DNA of 64,000 bases from Allobosea sp. WAO (GTDB taxonomy: Bacteria; Pseudomonadota; Alphaproteobacteria; Rhizobiales; Beijerinckiaceae), in the NCBI RefSeq assembly GCF_001509835.1, contig NZ_JXTJ01000004.1:124001-188000 (forward strand), in the 5' to 3' direction. The first letter of the stretch is position 1. Each line of letters starts with the position of its first letter. Of the stretch, positions 48,227-56,496 are shown piece after piece. The notes under the pieces were generated by a model. That model did no database searches and had not been told where the DNA came from. It saw nothing but the letters and a program-made list of their open reading frames with translations. Made by a program: the position numbers and the translations under genes.

Positions 48227-49558
48227 GTGCCGTCAGTTCGGTACAGATGCGCTGGTATCACGGTCGAGACCGGCCGATTGGACGCAACGCTGCTCGACGT
48301 ATCGATCGCTCACAAGATCATCCACTGGCATGAATGCGGCGGCCATGGTCGCTGCACGACTTGCCGGGTCCGCATTCTGGACGGCGCATCGCACCTGTCG
48401 GAGCCGACAAGGCGTGAGGCGGAGCTTGCGAAGGCCCGGGGTTGGAACCCGACGATTCGGTTGGCGTGCCAGACGTCCGCGAGCGGAGATGTCACGCTGG
48501 AGCGGATCGTGCTCAGCGAAGCGACGGCGAGCCAGCTTCGGGCCGAGACAATCGGTCGAGAGGCCGGTTCAGAACGTCAGCTGGCAATCCTCGTCTGCGA
48601 TATGCGCGATTTCACCGCGCTCGCGGATTCGAACAGCGCATTCGACGTCGTCCATATTCTCAACCGCTTCTTCGAGGCGCTCGGGGATCCGATCCTCCTC
48701 AACGGCGGCATCATCAGCCACTATGCCGGGGACCAAATCTGCGGGCTTTTCGGACTCGATGATACGAATCCCACCCGGATCTGCAGTGGAGCGATACGGT
48801 CTGCATTCGGGATGGTGGAGGCGATCGAGGGGCTGAACGAGGAGCTCGCGCGCGCCTTCGGCATCCGGCTCAGGATCGGGATCGGGGTGCACTTCGGCAA
48901 CGCCATCCTCGGCGAAGTCGGCCATCCGACGCTTCGCAGGCTCACCATAATCGGCGATGACGTGAACACTGCGAGCCGCATTGAGTCGATGACGAAGGAG
49001 CTGGGGGCCACGATCCTCATCTCGCGGGCCGTCGCTGAAAGAATGGCCGCCGGGTCGCTCTCAGTCGCTGAGACCAAGTTCGCCCGCTTGCGCGGAAGGC
49101 GGAACGACGTCGAGCTTCTTGCGGTTGACGGCTTCACCGACCCCAGCCCGTTCACCCTGGCGCAGCGCTCTGTCGGCCGGCTCCTCAACGCGCCTTCCGC
49201 GTTTGCCACGCAGTTCTACGCGAACCTGTTCGCCATGCGACCCGAGCTGGAGAAGCTCTTCGTCAACGGTACCGGCGCCCAGGGAGCGATGCTTTCTCAC
49301 ATGCTTCGGAGCGTCGTGTCGAGCCTTGAGAAGCGCAAGCATGTACCGATCGGTCTGCAGACGCTGGGTCGCAAGCACGTCGGGTACGGCGTCGAGCTGG
49401 ATCACTACGGCACATTCAAGGCCGCGATGCTGAAGACGATCAGCGACGTCATCGGGCCGGGGCCAACCGGCGATATCGAAGAGTCCTGGTCGCAGACTCT
49501 CGATGTGATCCTCGCTCTCATGAAAGAAGGAGCTGGCACCGAGCTCCGTCGAAACTGA
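48227..49558 (+). CDS. ferredoxin - class III nucleotide cyclase - globin fusion protein
   Basis: 443 aa, three domains. Residues 1-90: plant-type 2Fe-2S ferredoxin with Cys37, Cys43, Cys46 (C-x5-C-x2-C in CGGHGRCTTC) and Cys81. About 115-300: class III cyclase with metal-binding Asp125 (CDMRDFT) and Asp169 (AGDQICGLFG), substrate/transition residues Asp245, Asn247 and Arg251 (GDDVNTASRIE). The usual Lys four residues before Asp169 is His165. About 310-440: globin of the flavohaemoglobin type with FYANLFAMRPELEKLF and proximal His384 in RKHVGYGV. Soluble, no membrane helix. GTG 48227 has GGAG and AAAGG upstream. Likely makes cAMP (or cGMP) in response to redox and O2/NO; output and ligands are inferred. 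Confidence 0.9.
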   Translation: MPSVRYRCAGITVETGRLDATLLDVSIAHKIIHWHECGGHGRCTTCRVRILDGASHLSEPTRREAELAKARGWNPTIRLACQTSASGDVTLERIVLSEATASQLRAETIGREAGSERQLAILVCDMRDFTALADSNSAFDVVHILNRFFEALGDPILLNGGIISHYAGDQICGLFGLDDTNPTRICSGAIRSAFGMVEAIEGLNEELARAFGIRLRIGIGVHFGNAILGEVGHPTLRRLTIIGDDVNTASRIESMTKELGATILISRAVAERMAAGSLSVAETKFARLRGRRNDVELLAVDGFTDPSPFTLAQRSVGRLLNAPSAFATQFYANLFAMRPELEKLFVNGTGAQGAMLSHMLRSVVSSLEKRKHVPIGLQTLGRKHVGYGVELDHYGTFKAAMLKTISDVIGPGPTGDIEESWSQTLDVILALMKEGAGTELRRN

Positions 49559-49630
49559 AGCGAGGAAAGGCGAATGGCTTTCGTCGAATCTTCTCGATTG
49601 GGGATGCTGGGCTCTGCGCGGACGCGCCGC

Positions 49631-50056
49631 TCAGACCGAACTCAGAAGGATGCTGGTTTCGCTGTTCAGGACGCCGTCGATGGTGCGGACCTCGCGCAGG
49701 ACGCGGTCGAAATCGCTCAGGCTGTCGGCGCGGACCTCGGCAACGAGGTCCCAGCCGCCATTGGTGGTGTGCAGGGAATGCAGTGCCGGCAGGCCGCGCA
49801 ATTGCCGGATCACCGCCGTCGTCGAGCGGCCGGTGACTTCGATCATCATGATCGCCCGGATCGCCTTGTCGTCGGTGTCCTGCCGGAAGCGGACAGTGAA
49901 GCCGAGAACGGCCCCCGATTCGAACAGCCGGTCGAGACGGCTCTGCACGGTTGCGCGCGAGATGCCGAGGATCGTGGCGAGCTTCGAGATCGGCGCGCGG
50001 CCATCCTCGCGCAGGGCGGAGATCAAGCGATGATCGAGCTCGTCGAAAACGTGCAT
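49631..50056 (-). CDS. Lrp/AsnC family regulator
   Basis: 141 aa from ATG 50056. N-terminal helix-turn-helix (DELDHRLISALREDGRAPISKLATILGISRATVQSRLDRL) and C-terminal RAM ligand-binding domain (AIRAIMMIEV... HTTNGGWDLVAEVRA). It is divergent from the ornithine cyclodeaminase gene with a 128-bp shared gap, so it most likely controls that gene in response to an amino acid such as ornithine or arginine. It converges on the cyclase gene. Confidence 0.93.
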   Translation of the reverse strand: MHVFDELDHRLISALREDGRAPISKLATILGISRATVQSRLDRLFESGAVLGFTVRFRQDTDDKAIRAIMMIEVTGRSTTAVIRQLRGLPALHSLHTTNGGWDLVAEVRADSLSDFDRVLREVRTIDGVLNSETSILLSSV

Positions 50057-50184
50057 GACAAAGTGCTCAATTATGATTGGCAGATTGCTCTTATTTCTGC
50101 CTCTGAGTGAACTTGTTCGCAATTCTTAGTGCAAACTGCCTTGTCGTAAAATGGAGAGAACGAGATAGCGGAGGAGGGCGCGCG

Positions 50185-51198
50185 ATGATGCGGTATGTGG
50201 GCGTCGACAACATGGTCCGGCTGGTGAGGGCCGTCGGGGTCGAGGCCTATCTGGCCGGGCTCGCGGGCTATATCGAGGAGGACTTCCGGCGCTGGGCCGA
50301 GTTCGAGAAGACGCCGCGCGTCGCCAGCCATTCCCGCGATGGCGTGATCGAGCTGATGCCGACTAGCGATGGCGCGCTCTACGGCTTCAAATATGTCAAC
50401 GGCCACCCGAAGAACACGCGTGCCGGGCTGCAGACCGTGACGGCCTTCGGGGTGCTGGCGGATGTCGGCACCGGCTATCCGCGCCTGCTCTCGGAGATGA
50501 CGATCACCACCGCTCTGCGCACGGCGGCGACCTCTGCCGTCGCAGCCCGCTATCTCGCCCGCAAGGATGCCGAAGTGATGGCGATCATCGGGCTCGGCTC
50601 GCAGTCGGAGTTCCAGGCGCTCGCCTTCAAAGCGCTGAACGGCATCAGGCGCCTGCGCGTCTTCGATATCGATTCGAGCGCGACAGAGAAATTCCTCGCC
50701 AATCTCGCTGGTCAGGGCTTTGAGATCGAAGTGGCGGCGAGCGCACAGGAGGCGGTCCTCGGCGCCGACATCATCACCACCGTCACCGCGGACAAGCTGA
50801 AGGCGACGATCCTCTCCGACAACATGGTCGGCGCCGGGGTCCACATCAACGCGGTCGGTGGCGACTGCCCAGGCAAGACCGAACTGCAGCGCGAGATCCT
50901 GCTGCGCGCCGACGTCTTCGTCGAGTTGCCGGAGCAGACCAGGATCGAGGGCGAGATCCAGCAAATGCCGGCGGACTTCCCGGTGACCGAGCTCTGGCGC
51001 GTGATCGTGGGCGAGGCGGAAGGCCGCCGCGCCCACGACCAGATTACGGTCTTCGATTCCGTCGGCTTCGCCACCGAGGATTTCTCGGCGCTGCGCTATC
51101 TCAGCGACCTGATCGAGGGCACCGACTATTATGACGAGATCGACCTGCTGACCGAGCCCGAGGATCCGCGCAACCTGTTCGGCCTGCTCGCCGCCTAA
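50185..51198 (+). CDS. ocd: ornithine cyclodeaminase
   Basis: 337 aa of the OCD/mu-crystallin family. The substrate region SEMTITTALRTAATSAVAARYLA and the NAD motif IIGLGSQSEFQALAF are clear. Converts ornithine to proline and ammonia. Two adjacent ATG codons (50185, 50188) follow GAGGAGGG; an upstream frame to 50107 would intrude on the divergent promoter. Symbol given on family match; related imine reductases cannot be excluded. Confidence 0.87.
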   Translation: MMRYVGVDNMVRLVRAVGVEAYLAGLAGYIEEDFRRWAEFEKTPRVASHSRDGVIELMPTSDGALYGFKYVNGHPKNTRAGLQTVTAFGVLADVGTGYPRLLSEMTITTALRTAATSAVAARYLARKDAEVMAIIGLGSQSEFQALAFKALNGIRRLRVFDIDSSATEKFLANLAGQGFEIEVAASAQEAVLGADIITTVTADKLKATILSDNMVGAGVHINAVGGDCPGKTELQREILLRADVFVELPEQTRIEGEIQQMPADFPVTELWRVIVGEAEGRRAHDQITVFDSVGFATEDFSALRYLSDLIEGTDYYDEIDLLTEPEDPRNLFGLLAA

Positions 51199-51241
51199 AG
51201 GCCGCGGCCAAGCGCGGGTGCGGAGAGGCGAGGGGTGCGCT

Positions 51242-52879
51242 TCACGCCGCTCCCTTGCCTGCGAGTGCACGCGGACCGGGAGCGTTTTCGGAGAGCGCCT
51301 CCAGAGCGAGTCGCCTCAGCCGGTCAGGCTCACTGGTCGCGGAACGCGCGACCGACCGTGAGCCTTGCGCCGCAGACGGGTCGACCTTGAACGTCGCGAC
51401 CAGCCGGTCCAGCGCCTGGACCTGGCTCGAAAGTGCTGCTGCAGAGGCCGCGCTTTCCTCAGCCAGCGCGGCATTCTGCTGCGTCGTCGCATCCATGATC
51501 GCCAGTGTCTGGCTCATCTCGTCGATCCCGCTCGCCTGCTCCGACGAGCCGGAGGAAATGCCGGATACGGCCGAGGCCACCTGCTGCGATGCCGCGACGA
51601 TCCTCTCCAGCACGGAGCCGGCGGAGCGTACCAGGCTGACACCGCGCGCGACCTCGGTGTTGGAAGCGCTGATCAGCGCATTGATGCCCTTGGAGGCTTC
51701 GCCTGAGCGTTGCGCGAGGGTGCGCACCTCCGAGGCGACCACGGCGAAGCCGCGGCCGGCATCGCCGGCGCGGGCCGCTTCGACGGCGGCGTTGAGCGCC
51801 AGCAGATTGGTCTGGAAGGCGATGCCGTCGATGAGGGAGGTGATCTCGGCGATCTTCTTCGAGGCATCGTCGATCCCCGTCATCGCCTCGACCGCCTGAC
51901 GGACGATCGCGCCGCCCTCTTCGGCGACCAGCATCGCTTCGCGGGCGGCCTGCTCGGCGTTGCGCGAGGTTTCGGCGTTGCACTTGACCGAAGCGGCGAG
52001 CTCCTCGGTCGTCGCGGCGCTCTCCTCGAGCGAGGCCGCCTGTTCCTCGGCCCGCTCGGCCAGATTCTGCGAGGCCTGCGAGACCTCCCCGACGCTGGAA
52101 CGAATATCCCGCGTCGTCGCGAGGATCGTTCTCATCGTGTCCTGCAAGGTGGCGACCGCCGCGTTGAAGTCATCGCGGAGCTGGCTGTACTCGGCCGGCA
52201 GGTCATCAGGCATGCGATAGGTGAAGTCGCCCTGGGCCATGGCAGCCATGGCCTGCCCGACGGAGCTGACGACCGCTGCGCGCTCCTTTTCCAGCACCTC
52301 CCGCTCGCTCCTGAGGCGAGCGGCCTCGGCCGCCTCCAGGTAGACCGAAATCGCAAAGTCCATGTCCAGCAGCGTCGCCTTCGCGACAGCGCTCACCTCC
52401 GCGCTCACCGATCGGGCACTGGCCGCGCCATCGCTCTTGCTTTGGCGAGCCCGGAACGCCTTTCCGAAGACGCCTGCCGCCCCTTCCTCGTCGGCCTGTG
52501 GCCAGCGCGCCGCGATGATCTTGCCGATCAGGGCTTCCAGAACGAGGCCGTAGCCACCGATATACCATCGCGGCGCAAGGCCGATCCGGGCATGGACCTG
52601 GCCGACCTTCGAGACGGCGCTGACGTAGCCCTCGTCGAACCGGCCGCCTGAAATCATGTCCCAGTGAGCGATCTGCTTGCTCTTCGCCCCGGCGATCTCG
52701 GGTTCGTCTGAAAAGAACGCCTTTGTCTCGGGAAATGCTCGAACCTGATCGTAGAAGTCATCGAGCGCCCTTGGCAGCGCTTCCATGATGATCGGTCTGG
52801 CGCTCCGGATGCTGTCCAGGGCGGCCTTGTCCAGCTTCATGAACTGGAGACGTTCGGATAGAGCGCTCGACGACGACAT
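51242..52879 (-). CDS. globin-coupled methyl-accepting chemotaxis protein 1
   Basis: 545 aa soluble chemoreceptor like HemAT. N-terminal globin sensor (about 10-185): B10-like Tyr43 (DDFYDQV), KQIAHWDMI, and proximal His96 in [20 protein letters not shown] short HAMP-like stretch ([16 protein letters not shown]) leads into a full MCP signalling domain with a canonical tip ([21 protein letters not shown]). No transmembrane helix and no C-terminal CheR pentapeptide. Expected to sense O2 through haem and drive aerotaxis. It follows its paralogue by 93 bp. Confidence 0.95.
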   Translation of the reverse strand: MSSSSALSERLQFMKLDKAALDSIRSARPIIMEALPRALDDFYDQVRAFPETKAFFSDEPEIAGAKSKQIAHWDMISGGRFDEGYVSAVSKVGQVHARIGLAPRWYIGGYGLVLEALIGKIIAARWPQADEEGAAGVFGKAFRARQSKSDGAASARSVSAEVSAVAKATLLDMDFAISVYLEAAEAARLRSEREVLEKERAAVVSSVGQAMAAMAQGDFTYRMPDDLPAEYSQLRDDFNAAVATLQDTMRTILATTRDIRSSVGEVSQASQNLAERAEEQAASLEESAATTEELAASVKCNAETSRNAEQAAREAMLVAEEGGAIVRQAVEAMTGIDDASKKIAEITSLIDGIAFQTNLLALNAAVEAARAGDAGRGFAVVASEVRTLAQRSGEASKGINALISASNTEVARGVSLVRSAGSVLERIVAASQQVASAVSGISSGSSEQASGIDEMSQTLAIMDATTQQNAALAEESAASAAALSSQVQALDRLVATFKVDPSAAQGSRSVARSATSEPDRLRRLALEALSENAPGPRALAGKGAA

Positions 52880-52972
52880 GTGACTATCCCGATGGCGTGA
52901 GTTGCAGGCTTGGATCGAGGGCAGGCCAGGTAAATTCGTTCGTTGCGATGAGTTCTGCGTGCGGGCGCTCGG

Positions 52973-54424
52973 TCAGGCGGCTCTCACCGTCGACAGGAAG
53001 ATCTCGGCTTCGGACATCAGGCTTCCGGCCTGCCGCGCGAGGTCGGTCGTGGCCGACAGGGCATGCGCGGATGCCGCGCTCGACTCCGAGGCGCGCCTTG
53101 TCACGCCGACGATGCTGTTCGCGACCTCGGCCGAGCTCTGCCAGGCCTGCTGGAGATTGCCTGCGGTTTGCTGGGTCGCCTGTTCCTGGTCCGCGATCGC
53201 GCGCGCGATATCGGCTCCGATCGCGTTCATTTCGTCGATGGTTCGCCTGATCGTGCCGACCGCGGCTGCCACGTACTGGGTGAAGTCGCGGATGGCTCCG
53301 ATCTGGGCATCGATCTCCGAGGTCGCCTGGGCCGTATGAGTGGAAAGCAGCCTCACCTCCGCTGCGACGACCGAGAAACCGCGGCCGGTTTCGCCCGCGC
53401 GCGCCGCTTCGATGCTGGCATTCATCGCCAGCAGCCTGGTCTTGCCGGCGATCTCCCGGATCACGTCGACGATCCCATCGATCCGGTCGACGGAGCCGGT
53501 CAATTCGCCCACTTGGCCGCTGATCTGCTGGGCTTCGGTCACCGCGCGCGTCGAAACCAGGCCGGAGGCCGCGATCTGGCGACCGACTTCGCTGAGGGAG
53601 AGCGCGAGGGCGTCGGTCGCTCCGGCGACCGCTTCGATGTTCGTCGTCGCCTCGAGCGAGGATTCCGTGGCGGCGTCGGCCTGCTGCAAGGTCTCGCTCG
53701 ACGAGACGGCGAGTTGCCCCGCCGAAGCCTGCAGATCGTTCGCGGCAGTGGTGACGGAACGGACGACGGTGGCGACCACCTGCTCGAAATTGCCGGCCAG
53801 GCTTTCCAGCGTTTCCCGCCGCTTGCGGCGCTCCGCTTCGAGATAGACGCCGATTGCCAGATCCATGTCGAGCAGGGCGGCACGGTTGAGCGCGATCGCC
53901 GCGCGCTGCATCCGGTGCTCCCTGCCGATGCGCCATCCCGCCTTTGGCCTGCCGATGCGGGCGATCAATCGCGCCAGGATGAAGTTGTAGCCGCCGATGT
54001 ACCAGCGTGGCTCCAGCCCAAGCCGGCAATGCACCTCGCCGATACGCCTGACCGAATTGGCGTACTGGCTGTCGAACGCCGCCTGCGTGATCAGTTCCCA
54101 ATGCGCGATCTGCATCTGGCGAGCCCGCGCGAGCACGGTCTCGTTCGGGAAAAGCCGGGACACCTCGGGAAAATGCCGGAGGTGACGGTAGAACACGTCG
54201 AGCACGCCCGGCAGTTCAGCCGCGACGATCGGACGGATCTCGCGGAGCAGGGCGCGGGCCTCGTCGTCGATCCCGGCGAAACGGAGCCTTTCCGAGATGT
54301 CGTCGCAGCACGGCGCATGGCCCGGACCGTTGCCGGAGAGAGGGCGACCAATCAGGGATGGATTGGCGCGCTCGGAGCCTCCGGCGAGCGCTTCCGCAAC
54401 CCTTTCAGGTCCAGGCAGACTCAT
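52973..54424 (-). CDS. globin-coupled MCP-like protein 2
   Basis: 483 aa. Globin sensor (about 45-190) with Tyr79 (DVFYRHL), MQIAHWELI and proximal His132 in [19 protein letters not shown], preceded by a 45-residue extension containing Cys39-Cys40. No HAMP is obvious. The signalling hairpin tip reads KTRLLAMNASIEAARAGETG instead of the canonical QTNLLALNA, so contacts to CheA/CheW may be altered. First gene of a probable two-gene unit with globin MCP 1; divergent from the Crp/Fnr gene. Confidence 0.92.
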   Translation of the reverse strand: MSLPGPERVAEALAGGSERANPSLIGRPLSGNGPGHAPCCDDISERLRFAGIDDEARALLREIRPIVAAELPGVLDVFYRHLRHFPEVSRLFPNETVLARARQMQIAHWELITQAAFDSQYANSVRRIGEVHCRLGLEPRWYIGGYNFILARLIARIGRPKAGWRIGREHRMQRAAIALNRAALLDMDLAIGVYLEAERRKRRETLESLAGNFEQVVATVVRSVTTAANDLQASAGQLAVSSSETLQQADAATESSLEATTNIEAVAGATDALALSLSEVGRQIAASGLVSTRAVTEAQQISGQVGELTGSVDRIDGIVDVIREIAGKTRLLAMNASIEAARAGETGRGFSVVAAEVRLLSTHTAQATSEIDAQIGAIRDFTQYVAAAVGTIRRTIDEMNAIGADIARAIADQEQATQQTAGNLQQAWQSSAEVANSIVGVTRRASESSAASAHALSATTDLARQAGSLMSEAEIFLSTVRAA

Positions 54425-54505
54425 GGAATAACTGCTCCCTGCGCCGTGATCGCCTCGCGGAACGGGGACCGAGAGGATGTGAACGATTCCGTTCTTATTG
54501 AGTAC

Positions 54506-54521
54506 CGTAGCGTACGTTACG
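54506..54521. promoter_or_regulatory. 16-bp near-palindrome between globin MCP 2 and Crp/Fnr gene
   Basis: CGTAGCGTACGTTACG is symmetrical except for one pair. It lies in the 151-bp divergent gap, 82 bp before the MCP start and 55 bp before the Crp/Fnr start. Not the TTGAT-N4-ATCAA (FNR) or TGTGA-N6-TCACA (CRP) box. Position makes it an operator candidate for both genes. Confidence 0.45.
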
Positions 54522-54575
54522 CAAGGTTAATAGAAGATTGTCCGCCATGGCCCAGCGCAACGCCCGGGGGAATGC

Positions 54576-55310
54576 TTGAAGCAAGAGTTGAAGGGCGATT
54601 TCGATATCCGGAATCAGGTGTTGCTCTCGGTTCGGCCCGAGGCGCGGGCCTTCATCGAGCCGCGCCTGATCACGCGGCGACTATCTCTCGGCCAGACGCT
54701 GAACCAGGAAAACGAGCCCTTCACGCATGCGATCTTCCCGCATGAAGGCGTGATCTCGCTCAAAGCCGAGATGCGCGACGGGCGCAGCGTCGAAAAGGCC
54801 TCGATCGGCTATGAGGGCTTCATCGGTATCCCGTTGATCATGGGCGGAAGCGAAGCGATCAGCCAATCGACGGTCGCGGTTCCCGGCTATGCGTCCTGGC
54901 TGTCCATCCAGGACCTGGACGATGCGATCGCCGGCTTTCCCTGCGTTCGCGAAGCCATGCTGCGCTACGCCAAGAGCCTGATCATCCAGCTGCTCGAAAC
55001 GGTGGCCTGCAACAGCCTTCACAGCGCCGAGGAACGTATCGCGCGCTGGCTCGCGCATGCGCATGACCGCGTTGTGGGCGACAGTTTCCAGCTCACCCAG
55101 GCGGCGATCTCGCAGGCGCTCGGCCTGCGTCGGGCGACCGTCAACCAGGTCTGCTCGAAGCTGATGGAGAACGGTGCGATCGCCTATTCGCGTGGCGACC
55201 TGACCGTCCTCGACGCCGACCGGCTCCAGGGCCATGCCTGCGAGTGCTATGGCCGGGTCCGCAAGGCGTTCGAGATCAATGCGAAACCCGTCGAGCGCTT
55301 CATCAGATAG
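54576..55310 (+). CDS. Crp/Fnr family transcriptional regulator
   Basis: 244 aa from TTG 54576, preceded by GGGGGA 5 nt upstream. N-terminal cyclic-nucleotide-binding-like beta roll (FPHEGVISLKAE... GYEGFIGIPLIMGG), dimerisation helix, and C-terminal winged helix-turn-helix (LTQAAISQALGLRRATVNQVCSKL). The Arg-Ser pair that binds the cAMP phosphate in E. coli Crp is not seen, and no N-terminal Fnr-type Cys cluster exists, so its signal is unknown. Members of this subgroup are numerous in Hyphomicrobiales. Divergent from the globin chemoreceptors. Confidence 0.88.
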   Translation: MKQELKGDFDIRNQVLLSVRPEARAFIEPRLITRRLSLGQTLNQENEPFTHAIFPHEGVISLKAEMRDGRSVEKASIGYEGFIGIPLIMGGSEAISQSTVAVPGYASWLSIQDLDDAIAGFPCVREAMLRYAKSLIIQLLETVACNSLHSAEERIARWLAHAHDRVVGDSFQLTQAAISQALGLRRATVNQVCSKLMENGAIAYSRGDLTVLDADRLQGHACECYGRVRKAFEINAKPVERFIR

Positions 55311-55458
55311 GCTGCGCACGACCCGGCAAAGACGGCAGGGCCGTTGCCGGTGATCGGGCGCGCCATGACTGAGGCGCATGGGTGCGCAGGTTCTCATCCA
55401 CCGCCCCGCATCCTATAAGGCCGTACCGCGTGGTTCGCCTTTTTCGGGAAGGCACCAG

Positions 55459-56460
55459 GTGGACGAACCCACCGAGTGCAGCGCCCGCATGGCCGACCTC
55501 GCCAATCTCTTCAATCTGGTTGCGCCCTTCTTCGGGCTGATCGTGCTCGGCTTCGCCGTCGGCCGCTACAAGCAGCTGCCGGAGGAAGGGCTCGCATGGA
55601 TGCAGTTCTTCCTGATCTATGTGGCGCTGCCCTGCCTGTTCTACCGGCTGATCGCCGACAAGCCGCTGAGCGATCTGACCAATTGGGGCTTCGTCGGCGT
55701 GACGACGACGGCGACCTTCCTCGCCTTCGTGCTCTCCTTCGCGCTCGGCTACAGATACACGCGGGGCAACATGCCCCAGGCGGTGATGCAGGGGGTCGCC
55801 GGCTCCTATTCGAATATCGGCTATATGGGGCCGCCGCTGATCCTGGCGGCGCTCGGGCCGGTCGCGAGCGCCCCCGTCGTCCTGATCTTCGTCTTCGATA
55901 ATCTGCTGCTGTTCTCGCTGATCCCGTTCCTGATGGCGGTGGCCGGCGTCGAGAAGCGTAGCCTCGCGGCAACTGCCGGCGACGTCGCCTGGAAAGTGGC
56001 GACGCACCCCTTCAACCTAGCGACCGTCGCCGGCGTGCTCGCGGCCTTTACCAAGCTCGAACTGCCGACCGCGATCGACAAGATGACGCTCTGGCTGTCG
56101 CAGGCGGCGGCGCCCTGCGCATTGTTCCTGCTCGGCGTCACAGTCGCGCTACGGCCGATGAAGCGCATGCCCGGCGAATTGCCGGCGCTCGTCTTCATCA
56201 AGCTGGTGCTGCACCCCTTGCTGGTCTGGGTGCTGCTCTCGGCGTTGGGCAATTTCTCCGATGCCTGGATCTATGCGGCGGTGATCATGGCCGCGCTGCC
56301 GCCGGCGCTGAACATCTTCGTGATTTCGACGCAGTACCGCGTCGGCGTCGAGCGCGCCTCGGCCTGCATCCTCGTCGGCACCATCGTCTCTACGGTGACG
56401 CTGACGGGCTTCCTGTGGCTGGTGAAGACGGGCAGGATGCCCGCCGACCTCTTCCACTGA
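55459..56460 (+). CDS. AEC family transporter (auxin efflux carrier type)
   Basis: About 333 aa with some ten hydrophobic helices. LFNLVAPFFGLIVLGFAVGRY at the N-terminus, the asparagine/glycine-rich SYSNIGYMGPPL segment and the C-terminal PALNIFVISTQYRVGVERASACILVGT fit the family. Probably exports or imports organic anions. GTG 55459 has GGGAAGG 7 nt upstream; ATG 55489 begins right at the first helix and is an alternative. Confidence 0.88.
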   Translation: MDEPTECSARMADLANLFNLVAPFFGLIVLGFAVGRYKQLPEEGLAWMQFFLIYVALPCLFYRLIADKPLSDLTNWGFVGVTTTATFLAFVLSFALGYRYTRGNMPQAVMQGVAGSYSNIGYMGPPLILAALGPVASAPVVLIFVFDNLLLFSLIPFLMAVAGVEKRSLAATAGDVAWKVATHPFNLATVAGVLAAFTKLELPTAIDKMTLWLSQAAAPCALFLLGVTVALRPMKRMPGELPALVFIKLVLHPLLVWVLLSALGNFSDAWIYAAVIMAALPPALNIFVISTQYRVGVERASACILVGTIVSTVTLTGFLWLVKTGRMPADLFH

Positions 56461-56496
56461 GCGCCCGGCCGGGCCTCGCCAAGGGCCAGCCCGACG

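Noticed and set aside
53063..54745. 560-codon plus-strand frame opposite globin MCP 2
   Set aside because: Shadow of the MCP coding frame; it also runs into the Crp/Fnr gene in another frame.
47825..55310. Genomic island bounded by tRNA-Glu direct repeats
   Set aside because: I found no copy of the tRNA 3' end downstream and no integrase or transposase; only a weak hypothesis remains.
54576..55310. Crp/Fnr gene as the direct receptor of cAMP from the nearby cyclase
   Set aside because: The phosphate-binding Arg-Ser pair of cAMP-binding Crp is not visible, so this direct link is not claimed.
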